Shown: positions 26,300 through 34,252, counted from the first letter of the stretch. The stretch: 64,000 nucleotides of DNA from an uncultured Clostridia bacterium (GCA_947627905.1 CANQXX010000002.1:58869-122868); one strand, 5' to 3'. Notes: a model not told the origin generated them from the sequence alone. A program made the numbers and translations.

Positions 26300-27745
26300 A
26301 TGTCTGCATATATACCCGTTATCGGTCTTGAAATACACGCTGAGCTTCTTACAAAGTCAAAGGTATTCTGTACCTGTTCGGCGGAGTTCGGCGGAGATAA
26401 GAACACCCGCTGCTGTCCGGTCTGCTCAGGTATGCCGGGAACTCTTCCAATCATCAATCAGACTGCTGTTGAATATGCCGTAAAAGCCGGATTTGCGCTT
26501 GGCTGCGGAATAAATAAGTTTTCCGTTTTTGACAGAAAGAATTACTTCTATCCCGACCTTCCTAAAGCATACCAGATATCACAGCTCAATCTTCCGCTCT
26601 GCATAAACGGACTTGTTCCCATTGAATACGAGGAAAACGGAGAGAAAAAGACCAAGAATATCCGCATAAACCGTATACATCTTGAAGAAGACGCAGGTAA
26701 ACTTATCCACGACGACCTTAACGGCGTTTCACTTGCGGATTATAACCGCTGCGGAATACCTCTTATCGAAATAGTTACAGAGCCGGATATCGGTTCTGCC
26801 GAAGAAGCAAAGGCTTTCGTTGAAAAAATTTCCCTGCTTCTCCAGTATGCGGGAGTGTGCGACTGTAAAATGGAGCAGGGCTCTCTCCGCTGCGATGTAA
26901 ACATTTCCATAATGAAGCCTACCGATACCGAGTTCGGAACAAGAGCCGAGATAAAGAACCTTAACTCTATCAAGGCTATCGGCAGAGCGATAGATTTTGA
27001 AATTTACCGTCAGGGCAAGCTGCTCGACATGGGCAAGCGTGTAGTTCAGGAAACAAGGCGTTTTGACGACAACAGGGGAGAAACAAAGTCCATGCGTTCC
27101 AAGGAGGACGCTCACGATTACCGTTATTTCCCTGAGCCGGATATTCTTCAGGTTAATTTTACCGATGAGGATCTGGACGCTATCCGTGCAAAACTTCCGG
27201 AAATGCCTTATGAACGTCTTGAAAGATACCTGAAAAACGGTCTTAATGAGACGGACGCAAAAATTATCGTAAATCAGAAGATACTTTCCGACTTCTTCGA
27301 TTCGGCTGTAAAGGCATATAACAATCCTAAGTCGGTGTGCAATTTCCTTATCGGCGAAATGATGAGGAGAATAAATCTTGGTGAGGTCGCACTGGACAAC
27401 CTGCCGTTTACTGCCGAACAGTTTGCAAAATTAGTAGAAATGGCGGACACCGACAAGGTTTCCAAGAACGATGCAAAAAGCGTATTCCGCACAATGTGCG
27501 AAAAGGGCGGAGACCCGGAAGAGATCGCTAAAGCCGAGGGACTGCTTATTTCAAACGATACGGGAAAAGTTGCAGAAGTTATTGAAAAAGTTCTTGCGGC
27601 AAATGAAAAAGCCGTTGCTCAGTATACCGGCGGTGACCAGAAGGTATTCGGCTTCCTTATGGGACAGTGCACCAAGGAGCTCAAAGGCGTATGCACTCCC
27701 AAGGTAATAAAAGAAGAGCTTGAAAAGAAGCTTAAATCACTTTAA
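26300..27745 (+). CDS. gatB: Asp-tRNA(Asn)/Glu-tRNA(Gln) amidotransferase subunit B
   Basis: The tRNA-binding kinase/transamidase subunit of GatCAB, 481 residues. It has GLEIHAEL at the N-terminus, a zinc-type CTCSAEFGGDKNTRCCPVC cluster, the RKNYFYPDLPKAYQISQ block, HLEEDAGK, and a C-terminal tRNA-binding YqeY-like tail. The ATG at 26300 is preferred over that at 26294 because GGGGAG ends at 26292, leaving 7 nt. Confidence 0.95.
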   Translation: MSAYIPVIGLEIHAELLTKSKVFCTCSAEFGGDKNTRCCPVCSGMPGTLPIINQTAVEYAVKAGFALGCGINKFSVFDRKNYFYPDLPKAYQISQLNLPLCINGLVPIEYEENGEKKTKNIRINRIHLEEDAGKLIHDDLNGVSLADYNRCGIPLIEIVTEPDIGSAEEAKAFVEKISLLLQYAGVCDCKMEQGSLRCDVNISIMKPTDTEFGTRAEIKNLNSIKAIGRAIDFEIYRQGKLLDMGKRVVQETRRFDDNRGETKSMRSKEDAHDYRYFPEPDILQVNFTDEDLDAIRAKLPEMPYERLERYLKNGLNETDAKIIVNQKILSDFFDSAVKAYNNPKSVCNFLIGEMMRRINLGEVALDNLPFTAEQFAKLVEMADTDKVSKNDAKSVFRTMCEKGGDPEEIAKAEGLLISNDTGKVAEVIEKVLAANEKAVAQYTGGDQKVFGFLMGQCTKELKGVCTPKVIKEELEKKLKSL

Positions 27746-27800
27746 TGATAGATGATCATACTGCGGCGATCCATTTTATAACGAAAGGTTGTTGATCGAA

Positions 27801-29117
27801 ATGGTCAAAGTTGGCGGAACAGACCTGCTTGAAGAATTTGACCTTGAAGAAGCTCTTGCGAAAGTCGGTGAGACCATAACTCTTTATGCCTGTGTCCACA
27901 GCGTAAAGCAGATGAGCGGTTTTGCATTTATTTCCCTGAGAACGGCAAGGTATGTTATACAGTCTGTATACAGCGCAGAGGAGTGTCCGGACCCTATAGA
28001 TGATATCCGCGAGGGCTGCTATGTAAAGGTAACGGCTGTTGTGAAAAAGGAAGAAAGAGCAAGAAACGGCATTGAGCTTACTCTTAAGACTATTGAGCTT
28101 ATGTCCAAGCCGTCGGCGGACTATCCGCTGCACGTTTCAAAAAGACGTCTCGGCTGTTCGCTGGAGATAAACCTTGACAACAGGAGCGTTGCGCTCAGAA
28201 ATCCTTATGAAAGAGCAGTTTTCAAGTTTCAGGAGGGCGTTGTTGAGGGCTTCCGCAGATTTATGCTGGATAACCGCTTCACCGAGATACACACTCCGAA
28301 AATAGTTGCTCAGGGCGCAGAAGGCGGAGCAAATATATTCCACTTGGACTATTTCCAGAAAGATGCGTTCCTTAACCAGTCGCCCCAGTTCTATAAGCAG
28401 ACGGCTGTTGCGTTCTTTGACAGAGTTTTTGAGATAGCACCGGTCTATCGTGCGGAACGTCATGCAACTTCCCGTCACCTTAACGAATATATCGGTCTTG
28501 ATTTTGAAATGGGTTACATTAACGATATGTATGATGTAATGAACATGGAAACAGCCATGCTTCGCTATATGATGCAGTATCTTAAAGAAAACTATCAGCA
28601 CGAAATAAACATTCTTGGAGCGGATATCCCGGAAGTAGGGGAGATACCTGCGGTAAAATTCGAGGACGCCGTTGCAATAATCAAGGGTTCAAAGGCTAAG
28701 AACAAGTTTGACCTTGAACCTGAGGATGAGGTTTTCCTCTGTAATTACGCAAAGGAAAATTATGGTACGGAATTTATTTTTGTAACGAATTTCCCGTCAT
28801 CAAAGCCTCCGTTCTATGCCATGAACGACAAGGAGGATCCGAGAACTGCCTGCAAGTTTGACCTGCTGTTCAGGGGACTGGAGATCACAACAGGCGGACA
28901 GCGTATCCACAACTATGAAGAACAGATTGAAAAAATGAAAGCGCAGGGTCTTGACCCCGAAGATTTCAAGTCATATCTGGAAGTTCACAAGTACGGTCTG
29001 CCGCCTCACGGAGGACTTGGCATCGGACTGGAACGTCTGGTAATGAAGCTCCTCGGACAGCAGAATGTCCGTCAGGCTTCCATGTTCCCAAGAGATCTGA
29101 ACAGACTTATTCCGTAA
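27801..29117 (+). CDS. aspS: Archaeal-type aspartyl-tRNA synthetase, probably non-discriminating
   Basis: A class II synthetase of 438 residues. It lacks the large GAD insertion of the usual bacterial AspRS (about 590 residues) and matches the short archaeal/eukaryotic form: an N-terminal OB fold, FTEIHTPKIVAQGAEGG (motif 1 region), QSPQFYKQ, YRAERHATSRHLNEYIGLDFEM (motif 2) and GGLGIGLERLVM (motif 3). In the anticodon-binding OB fold, His33 occupies the place of the Trp that marks discriminating archaeal enzymes (from memory). With gatCAB directly upstream, it probably charges both tRNA(Asp) and tRNA(Asn) with Asp, GatCAB then making Asn-tRNA. The ATG at 27801 is chosen over upstream TTG codons. 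Confidence 0.88.
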   Translation: MVKVGGTDLLEEFDLEEALAKVGETITLYACVHSVKQMSGFAFISLRTARYVIQSVYSAEECPDPIDDIREGCYVKVTAVVKKEERARNGIELTLKTIELMSKPSADYPLHVSKRRLGCSLEINLDNRSVALRNPYERAVFKFQEGVVEGFRRFMLDNRFTEIHTPKIVAQGAEGGANIFHLDYFQKDAFLNQSPQFYKQTAVAFFDRVFEIAPVYRAERHATSRHLNEYIGLDFEMGYINDMYDVMNMETAMLRYMMQYLKENYQHEINILGADIPEVGEIPAVKFEDAVAIIKGSKAKNKFDLEPEDEVFLCNYAKENYGTEFIFVTNFPSSKPPFYAMNDKEDPRTACKFDLLFRGLEITTGGQRIHNYEEQIEKMKAQGLDPEDFKSYLEVHKYGLPPHGGLGIGLERLVMKLLGQQNVRQASMFPRDLNRLIP

Positions 29118-29121
29118 AAAT

Positions 29122-29160
29122 AAAATCAGGCTTGCAGATCAAAGTAAGCCTGATTTTTTT
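29122..29160. terminator. Bidirectional terminator between aspS and the Sel1-repeat gene
   Basis: Arms at 29122-29133 and 29146-29157 (12 bp) have T-tracts on both strands. Its right arm is also the last codons of the convergent Sel1 gene, whose stop codon lies in the loop (29139-29141). Confidence 0.85.
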
Positions 29161-30320
29161 AATTTTTCCACAGCGGCCGGATGTTTCTGTCCGGCTGCCT
29201 TTTTAAGCCAGAAAAAAGATTTTTCCTTATCCTGTGAAATGCCGTCGCCTGTCTCATACATGATCGAAAGGCTGAATTGTGCATCAGGGTCGCCTTGCTC
29301 GGCAGCCTGTCTGTACCAATATGCGGTTTCTTCGCTGTCCTTTTCTACTCCCTTGCCCAAGTAGTATAAAGAGCCTAAATTATATTGTGCTTCCGGGTCG
29401 CCTTGTTCGGCGGCTTTTTTATACCAGTATGCTGCTTTTTTCGCATCGCGGGCTGCCCCGTCGCCTTTGAAGTATGCTTCTCCCAAACAGAATTGGGCTT
29501 TCATGTGATTTTGTTCTGCTGCTTTTGTATACCATGATACTGCCCGTAGACTGTCTTTAGGAACGCCTGTGCCGCTAAGGAACATATTTCCAAGCCGGTA
29601 CTGAGCTTCGGCACTGCCAGATGCAGCCGCTTTTGAATACCATTCCGCTGATTTTTCATAGCTGCGTCGGATACCTTTATTGCCGCCGTAATAAATTTCT
29701 CCGAGCCTGAATTGCGCTTCCTGCACGCCCTTTTCCGCAAGTATTTTGTACCAATGAACGGCTTCTTCATAATCCTGTTCGGTGTAACTTCCGCTGTAAT
29801 ATAATTCGGCTAATTTTAACTGAGCGTTTATGTTGCCTTGAAGTGCGGCTTTTTTATACCAGTAAATTGCCTGAGAATTATCTTGTGCAACGCCTGTGCC
29901 GTTAAAATATAGATCGCCAAGGTAAAACTCTGCCTGAGGATCGTTGTTCTCGGCAGCTTTGGTATATAACTCGGCAGCTTTGGTATCATTTTTATCTACA
30001 TATTTACCGTCCTGATACAATTTGCCAAGGTATAGCTGTGCCGAGGCGTTTCCTTTTTCGGCAGAATTTTTCAGAAGAGCCATTGCTTCGGGAATATTTT
30101 GCTCTGTAAATTCTCCGCGAAGATAAATTATTGCCAGCTCAAACTGAGCGGATATATTGCCTTGGTTTGCCGATCTTGTATACCAATAAATGGATTTTTC
30201 ATAATTCTTTTTCACGCCTTCGCCGGTGCGGTACATTTGTCCAAGACGATATTGAGCAGAGGAATCGCCGTTTTGGGCTGAAATAAGGTCATCATAGTAA
30301 TTAAAAGACAAAGGGATCAC
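29139..30320 (-). CDS. Sel1-like repeat protein
   Basis: A protein of 393 residues built almost wholly of about ten 36-residue Sel1-like (SLR) repeats, each with the pattern A-Q-x-x-L-G-x-L-Y-x-G-x-G-V-x-K-D-x-x-x-A-x-x-W-Y-x-K-A-A-E-Q-G. These form an alpha-solenoid that binds proteins. There is no signal peptide, so it is cytoplasmic. The repeats are close at the protein level, which could allow gain or loss by recombination. The start is a GTG with AGGA just upstream; a TTG three codons later is possible. It has a consensus promoter and faces an XRE regulator gene divergently. Partner unknown. Confidence 0.85.
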   Translation of the reverse strand: MIPLSFNYYDDLISAQNGDSSAQYRLGQMYRTGEGVKKNYEKSIYWYTRSANQGNISAQFELAIIYLRGEFTEQNIPEAMALLKNSAEKGNASAQLYLGKLYQDGKYVDKNDTKAAELYTKAAENNDPQAEFYLGDLYFNGTGVAQDNSQAIYWYKKAALQGNINAQLKLAELYYSGSYTEQDYEEAVHWYKILAEKGVQEAQFRLGEIYYGGNKGIRRSYEKSAEWYSKAAASGSAEAQYRLGNMFLSGTGVPKDSLRAVSWYTKAAEQNHMKAQFCLGEAYFKGDGAARDAKKAAYWYKKAAEQGDPEAQYNLGSLYYLGKGVEKDSEETAYWYRQAAEQGDPDAQFSLSIMYETGDGISQDKEKSFFWLKKAAGQKHPAAVEKLKKSGLL

Positions 30321-30348
30321 GTTCCTGTATAGGTGTTTTATACTATAA

Positions 30349-30377
30349 ATTATAATCTAAAAGTATATGATTGTCAA
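30349..30377 (-). promoter_or_regulatory. Consensus sigma-A promoter of the Sel1-repeat gene
   Basis: Minus strand: TTGACA (30377-30372), a 17-bp spacer, TATAAT (30354-30349). Both hexamers match consensus exactly, so basal expression could be strong unless repressed. Confidence 0.82.
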
Positions 30378-30391
30378 TAACTTTCAGCATA

Positions 30392-30420
30392 TTAACATAA
30401 ATTTTATAATATAGTATCAT
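30392..30420 (+). promoter_or_regulatory. Candidate promoter of the XRE regulator gene
   Basis: TTAACA at 30392-30397, a 17-bp spacer, TATCAT at 30415-30420. It is weaker than the divergent Sel1 promoter, whose -35 is only 14 bp away, so the regulator could act on both. Confidence 0.5.
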
Positions 30421-30440
30421 AATATTATGGGGTGAAAGTT

Positions 30441-30803
30441 ATGATAAGATCAATGTGTGCCGAAATGGGACGGCGTATCCGTGAGCGCCGTGAAATAATA
30501 GGGTATACAAGAGAGGAATTTGCCGAAAAGCTTGATATTTCTGTTACATTTGCTGCTGACATTGAGCTTGGAAAAAAGGGAATGTCACTTGATACTCTTA
30601 TAAAAATATGTGAGCTTTTTTCTGTTTCGGCGGATTATATTATCTGGGGTAAGGGAGAACATACGGAAAATAATTTATTAGATCTGCTTTCCGGATTGGA
30701 CAAAAACGAGATCGAATATGCGGAAGATATTATCAGATCTTATGTAAAAGCGGTATCGGAAGTCAAATTGAAAAATCGTTGTGAGGAACAGATAGAAAAA
30801 TGA
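30441..30803 (+). CDS. XRE-family helix-turn-helix regulator
   Basis: A protein of 120 residues. An N-terminal HTH_XRE domain (MGRRIRERREIIGYTREEFAEKLDISVTFAADIELGKKGMSLDTLIKICELFSVSADYIIWG) covers residues 9-70. A short C-terminal helix (LLSGLDKNEIEYAEDIIRSYVKAV) probably mediates dimerisation. The ATG at 30441 follows GGGGTGAAAG. It is divergent from the Sel1-repeat gene and upstream of glnN on the same strand; either could be a target, but no operator is proven. Confidence 0.85.
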   Translation: MIRSMCAEMGRRIRERREIIGYTREEFAEKLDISVTFAADIELGKKGMSLDTLIKICELFSVSADYIIWGKGEHTENNLLDLLSGLDKNEIEYAEDIIRSYVKAVSEVKLKNRCEEQIEK

Positions 30804-31022
30804 AAGCACTGGGTCTTGATTTTATAAAATTGTAATATAACAGAGCTTATTTTATGTGCCGTTTGCTTTTAACAAACAGTAAATTTATAGTGTATTTTAT
30901 TAATAAATGAAATATAAAAATATTTTTATTGCACATTTGCTACAAAAACGCCTTGCAAGCAAGAAAATTATAGTGCGTTTTGCAAGAAAATAAAAAAATC
31001 CTGCAAAATTTTAAAAAGGGTA
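30804..31022 (+). other. AT-rich non-coding region upstream of glnN
   Basis: Between the XRE gene and the glnN promoter lie about 220 bp without a credible gene. It is strongly AT-rich. It holds two near copies of TTATAGTG-NN-TTTT, at 30885-30898 and 30968-30981, and TTGCAAG-type repeats near 30953 and 30980. No terminator for the XRE gene is evident. Confidence 0.55.
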
Positions 31023-31051
31023 TTGACAAATCGGAAAAAGTAGTGTATTAT
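31023..31051 (+). promoter_or_regulatory. Sigma-A promoter of glnN
   Basis: TTGACA at 31023-31028, a 17-bp spacer, TATTAT at 31046-31051. The start of transcription near 31058 would leave an 85-nt leader containing a terminator-like hairpin. Confidence 0.78.
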
Positions 31052-31071
31052 ATAAACATAGTAAAAGCAAT

Positions 31072-31115
31072 GACGCTTTGACGACGGGTAAACTGTCTGC
31101 CAAAGCGTCTTTTTT
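31072..31115 (+). promoter_or_regulatory. Terminator-like attenuator hairpin in the glnN leader
   Basis: A perfect 9-bp stem (31072-31080 with 31101-31109) is followed directly by T6 (31110-31115), a standard intrinsic terminator. It lies after the glnN promoter and 27 bp before the start codon. The 20-nt loop contains a further 5-bp stem with a GTAAA loop. Its place inside the leader implies regulated read-through; the sensor is not visible. Confidence 0.7.
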
Positions 31116-31142
31116 ATTCAAATTCTATAGGGAGGAATTTTT

Positions 31143-33251
31143 ATGTCAGAAACAGTTAATCAGGGAGTTAAAAGCGTTCCCGAATATTTCGGCTGCAATG
31201 TTTTTAACAAGGAGACCATGAAGGAAAGACTTCCGAAAAACGTTTACAAGTCTTTGCTTAAAACTCAGGAACTGGGTGTTGCGCTGGACGTTGACGTTGC
31301 GGAAGTTATTGCTAATTCCATGAAGGAATGGGCTGTTGAAAAGGGTGCAACTCACTATACTCACTGGTTCCACCCGATGACAGGCATTACCGCTGAAAAG
31401 CACGATTCTTTCATTTCGCCTACAAGCGACGGAAAGGTAATTATGGAATTTTCCGGAAAAGAGCTTATAAAAGGCGAGCCGGACGCTTCGTCTTTCCCGT
31501 CAGGCGGTCTGAGAGCTACATTTGAAGCAAGAGGCTACACAGCTTGGGACCCTACTTCTCCTGCTTTTGTAAAGGACGGTTCGCTGTACATTCCTACAGC
31601 ATTCTGCTCTTACACGGGTGAGATTCTCGATAAAAAGACCCCGCTTCTCCGTTCTATGGACGTTGTTTCCGAGCAGGCTATCCGTGTTCTGAGGCTTTTC
31701 GGCAACACTACAGCTACAAGAGTTACAACTACTGTTGGTCCTGAGCAGGAATATTTCCTTGTTGACAAGAAACTTTACGATCAGAGACGCGACCTTATCC
31801 TTACCGGCAGAACCCTTTTCGGTGCAAAGGCTCCTAAGGGTCAGGAACTGGAAGATCACTATTTCGGAAACATCAAGGAAAGAGTTTCCGCTTACATGAA
31901 AGATCTTGACGAGGAGCTCTGGAAGCTGGGCATACTTGCCAAGACAAAGCACAACGAAGTTGCTCCTGCGCAGCATGAGCTTGCTCCTATCTTTGCAACT
32001 TCCAACGTTGCTTCCGATCAGAATGCTCTTACTATGGAGATAATGAAAAAAACCGCGCTCAAGCATGGTCTTGTATGCCTGCTCCATGAAAAGCCTTTTG
32101 CAGGCGTAAACGGTTCAGGAAAGCATAACAACTGGTCTATTTCCACAAACGACGGTCAGAATCTTCTTGATCCCGGCGAGAATCCCAAGGACAACATTCA
32201 GTTCCTTACATTCCTCGTTGCCGTTATCAAGGCGGTAAACAACTATTCCGATCTGCTGAGACTTTCCGTAGCTTCTGCCGGCAATGACCACAGACTTGGC
32301 GCAAACGAAGCTCCTCCGGCAATAGTTTCTATTTTCCTCGGTGATGAGATACAGACTATCCTTGACGCTCTTGAAACAGGCAAAATGATAACCACAAACA
32401 AGGATAAAGAATTTGTTATCGGCGTTGATGCTCTGCCAAACTTCCCGAAGGATACCACCGACAGAAACAGAACTTCTCCGTTTGCATTCACAGGCAACAA
32501 GTTTGAGTTCAGAGCACTGGGCTCCGCAGATTCCATTGCCTGCACAAATATGATACTTAACACTATCGTTGCTCATGTTCTTAAAGAATTTGCAGATAAA
32601 CTCGAAAATTCCAAGGATTTCTCTTCCGATCTGAACAAGCTGCTTATCGAAACAATCAAGGAAAACAAGAGAGTTATCTTCAACGGCAACGGTTATGATG
32701 AGTCGTGGGTAGAAGAAGCCAAGAGAAGAGGACTTCCTAACCTTGTTTCCACAGTTGATGCTGTTCCTCATTATTCCGATGACAAGAACGTTGCAATCTT
32801 TGAGGAATTTAAGGTACTTACAAGGACCGAGATCGAGTCCAGACAGGAGATACTTCTTGAAAATTACTCCAAGATCATCAATATCGAAGCTCTTACAATG
32901 GTAGATATGGCAAGAAAGCAGATCATTCCGGCAGGACTTGAATTTACCAAGAGCCTTGCGGACGCTATGGTCGCAAAGAAGTCTCTGGGTGTAAATTTCG
33001 ATGCTGAGAAGGCGCTTATAGATAAGGCTTCCTGCCTGACAAACAGTATTCTTGAAGCTACAGACGCTCTTGACAGCAAGCTCCTTGAAGTTAAGAATTA
33101 CGAGGACGGCGAACCTGCTGCAAGATATTACAGAGATGTTGTTTTTGCAGCAATGCAGTCTCTGAGAGCCGTTGTAGACGAGCTGGAGACTATCGCTCCT
33201 GAAAAGATGTGGCCGTTCCCAACATATGCAGATCTTCTTTTCAGAGTCTGA
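31143..33251 (+). CDS. glnN: Glutamine synthetase type III
   Basis: ATP-dependent synthesis of glutamine from glutamate and ammonia. The 702-residue length fits GSIII, much longer than GSI (about 450). Catalytic segments are [10 protein letters not shown], the [14 protein letters not shown] metal/glutamate block, [12 protein letters not shown] (ATP/glutamate), [13 protein letters not shown] and [26 protein letters not shown] is common in Bacteroidetes and rumen or gut Clostridia. GGAGGAATTTTT precedes the start. Expression is probably controlled by the upstream leader hairpin. Confidence 0.95.
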   Translation: MSETVNQGVKSVPEYFGCNVFNKETMKERLPKNVYKSLLKTQELGVALDVDVAEVIANSMKEWAVEKGATHYTHWFHPMTGITAEKHDSFISPTSDGKVIMEFSGKELIKGEPDASSFPSGGLRATFEARGYTAWDPTSPAFVKDGSLYIPTAFCSYTGEILDKKTPLLRSMDVVSEQAIRVLRLFGNTTATRVTTTVGPEQEYFLVDKKLYDQRRDLILTGRTLFGAKAPKGQELEDHYFGNIKERVSAYMKDLDEELWKLGILAKTKHNEVAPAQHELAPIFATSNVASDQNALTMEIMKKTALKHGLVCLLHEKPFAGVNGSGKHNNWSISTNDGQNLLDPGENPKDNIQFLTFLVAVIKAVNNYSDLLRLSVASAGNDHRLGANEAPPAIVSIFLGDEIQTILDALETGKMITTNKDKEFVIGVDALPNFPKDTTDRNRTSPFAFTGNKFEFRALGSADSIACTNMILNTIVAHVLKEFADKLENSKDFSSDLNKLLIETIKENKRVIFNGNGYDESWVEEAKRRGLPNLVSTVDAVPHYSDDKNVAIFEEFKVLTRTEIESRQEILLENYSKIINIEALTMVDMARKQIIPAGLEFTKSLADAMVAKKSLGVNFDAEKALIDKASCLTNSILEATDALDSKLLEVKNYEDGEPAARYYRDVVFAAMQSLRAVVDELETIAPEKMWPFPTYADLLFRV

Positions 33252-33362
33252 TGTGAACGCTTCTATTATCCGAGATGTGTGACTATACTGCCGTATTTTC
33301 ATACATTTACTCACTTTACATGGCAGGCTGGTTATCCCTGAACCTGCCTGCCAATCTCCCTG

Positions 33363-33397
33363 ACACCCGTTCGGAAATATCCGGACGGGTGTTTTTT
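33363..33397 (+). terminator. Intrinsic terminator of glnN
   Basis: Outer stem 33363-33370 with 33385-33392 (8 bp), an inner CGGA..TCCG stem, then T6 at 33392-33397. The T-tract overlaps the stop codon of the convergent toxin gene. Part of this element is repeated at 34077-34104. Confidence 0.9.
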
Positions 33398-33399
33398 AC
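33372..33399. repeat. 28-bp direct repeat, left copy, flanking the toxin-antitoxin cassette
   Basis: Begins CGGAAATATCCGGAC and ends GGTGTTTTTTAC. It matches 34077-34104 at 27 of 28 positions (G at 33387 versus T at 34092). This copy includes the right half of the glnN terminator and the toxin stop codon. Confidence 0.9.
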
Positions 33400-33716
33400 A
33401 TTTTATCTAAAATATCTGCCGAATTTCTTTTTCCGTATAAAAAACGCAGCATGATAACTTCTTTGCCTGATTCATTTACTGTGTAAAACATAAGGTAATT
33501 TGATATAACAATGTATCTTAAACCTTTTTTGGACAGCTTTTCATCATGATAAACCGGATAGATAAAAGGGGAGTTATTTAAATTATTTATTTTTTCTTTT
33601 ATCTGTGAATAAAAATTTTTTGCTGCGATCGGGCTGAATAGTTTATTGGAAATATAGTCAATAACATTGTCAAGGTCATTTTCAAATTCTTGTGTGAAAA
33701 TAATTTTATATTCCAT
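33396..33716 (-). CDS. RelE/ParE-superfamily toxin
   Basis: A protein of 106 residues with the ParE/RelE fold: an N-terminal KIIFTQEFENDLDNVIDYI strand and helix, a second helix (AAKNFYSQIKEKINNL), and strands LRYIVISNYLMFYTV and VIMLRFLYGKRN. The LSKKGLRYIVISNYLMFY pattern is typical of the RelE/ParE group. It would inhibit translation or gyrase; which one is not decided by sequence. It overlaps the antitoxin gene by 11 bp. The last codons sit in the T-tract of the glnN terminator. Coding is AT-rich compared with neighbours. Confidence 0.85.
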   Translation of the reverse strand: MEYKIIFTQEFENDLDNVIDYISNKLFSPIAAKNFYSQIKEKINNLNNSPFIYPVYHDEKLSKKGLRYIVISNYLMFYTVNESGKEVIMLRFLYGKRNSADILDKM

Positions 33717-34005
33717 ACTTTTCTTCCAACCTTTTAAAGGCTTCTTCAGCGGATATAGTTCTTCCGTTTTTTACATCTTCCATAGCTTCGGAAAGTTTTT
33801 GTGACAGTTCTTCTTCGGAACGAACTATGACACGTTCCGGCGCAGGTATTTTTATATCAAACGGTATCCCGCCGGTAAGATTTACCTGACATAGGAACAT
33901 ATTTACCGCTTCGGAAATTGAAAGTCCCAATAATTCAAGAGTTTCCTCAGCATTATGTTTGACATTTTCGTTTACTCTTATATGCAGTGTTTCGGTTTTT
34001 GGCAT
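33706..34005 (-). CDS. RelB/DinJ-family antitoxin
   Basis: A protein of 99 residues. The N-terminal ribbon-helix-helix (TLHIRVNENVKHNAEETLELLGLSISEAVNMFLCQV) is the RelB/DinJ DNA-binding signature, including GLSISEAVNMFL. The linker GGIPFDIKIP is typical, and the C-terminal region (SEEELSQKLSEAMEDVKNGRTISAEEAFKRLEEKYG) would wrap the toxin. It is first in its operon, as usual, with palindromes over its promoter and ribosome site suggesting autorepression. Confidence 0.88.
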   Translation of the reverse strand: MPKTETLHIRVNENVKHNAEETLELLGLSISEAVNMFLCQVNLTGGIPFDIKIPAPERVIVRSEEELSQKLSEAMEDVKNGRTISAEEAFKRLEEKYGI

Positions 34006-34036
34006 AATATCACTTCCTTTAGTGATATTGTATCAC
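34006..34036. promoter_or_regulatory. Probable antitoxin operator (two overlapping palindromes)
   Basis: A perfect 9-bp inverted repeat (34006-34014 with 34021-34029, AATATCACT/AGTGATATT) covers the ribosome site. A second, GTGATA-TTG-TATCAC (34022-34036), covers the -10 element. They share the central half-site, giving three TATCAC/GTGATA half-sites, a layout expected for ribbon-helix-helix autorepression. Confidence 0.7.
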
Positions 34037-34055
34037 ATTTATTACACAAATTCAA
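34027..34055 (-). promoter_or_regulatory. Sigma-A promoter of the toxin-antitoxin operon
   Basis: Minus strand: TTGAAT (34055-34050), a 17-bp spacer, TACAAT (34032-34027). The -10 lies inside the second operator palindrome. Confidence 0.72.
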
Positions 34056-34076
34056 TACATTTATAAAAATTTTGCC

Positions 34077-34104
34077 CGGAAATATCCGGACTGGTGTTTT
34101 TTAC
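34077..34104. repeat. 28-bp direct repeat, right copy, flanking the toxin-antitoxin cassette
   Basis: A 27/28 match to 33372-33399, 705 bp away in the same orientation. Only the inner mini-stem CCGGA..TCCGG and the T6 tract are kept. The outer left arm of the glnN terminator is missing, so this copy looks like a duplicated fragment rather than an independent terminator. Confidence 0.88.
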
Positions 34105-34188
34105 TTTGTGATAACTTTTTAGAATATTTGAGATCGAAACGGATAAAGTATAATTTTTAACTATTGGCAACATTTTTTCAAAATATGG

Positions 34189-34217
34189 TTGAAATTTGTA
34201 ACGGAATAGTGTATAAT
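34189..34217 (+). promoter_or_regulatory. Sigma-A promoter of glyA
   Basis: TTGAAA at 34189-34194, a 17-bp spacer, TATAAT at 34212-34217, 35 bp before the start codon; AAAGGAGAA follows as ribosome site. Confidence 0.8.
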
Positions 34218-34252
34218 AATAGGGAATTATTTTTTGTAAAGGAGAATTTCCC

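Noticed and set aside
29139..30320. Sel1 repeats as a possible CRISPR or DNA satellite
   Set aside because: The periodicity is 108 bp, codes a continuous Sel1 protein and varies at silent sites; it is a protein repeat.
31072..31109. ANTAR-type tandem hairpin in the glnN leader
   Set aside because: Only one hairpin plus an inner stem with a GTAAA loop is visible. The paired hexaloops with A at position 1 and G at position 4 expected for ANTAR targets were not found.
32115..33314. Long minus-strand open frame (399 codons) inside glnN
   Set aside because: Overlaps the well-supported glnN almost entirely, has a Ser/Cys/Ile-rich composition typical of an antisense shadow, and no ribosome site or family motif.
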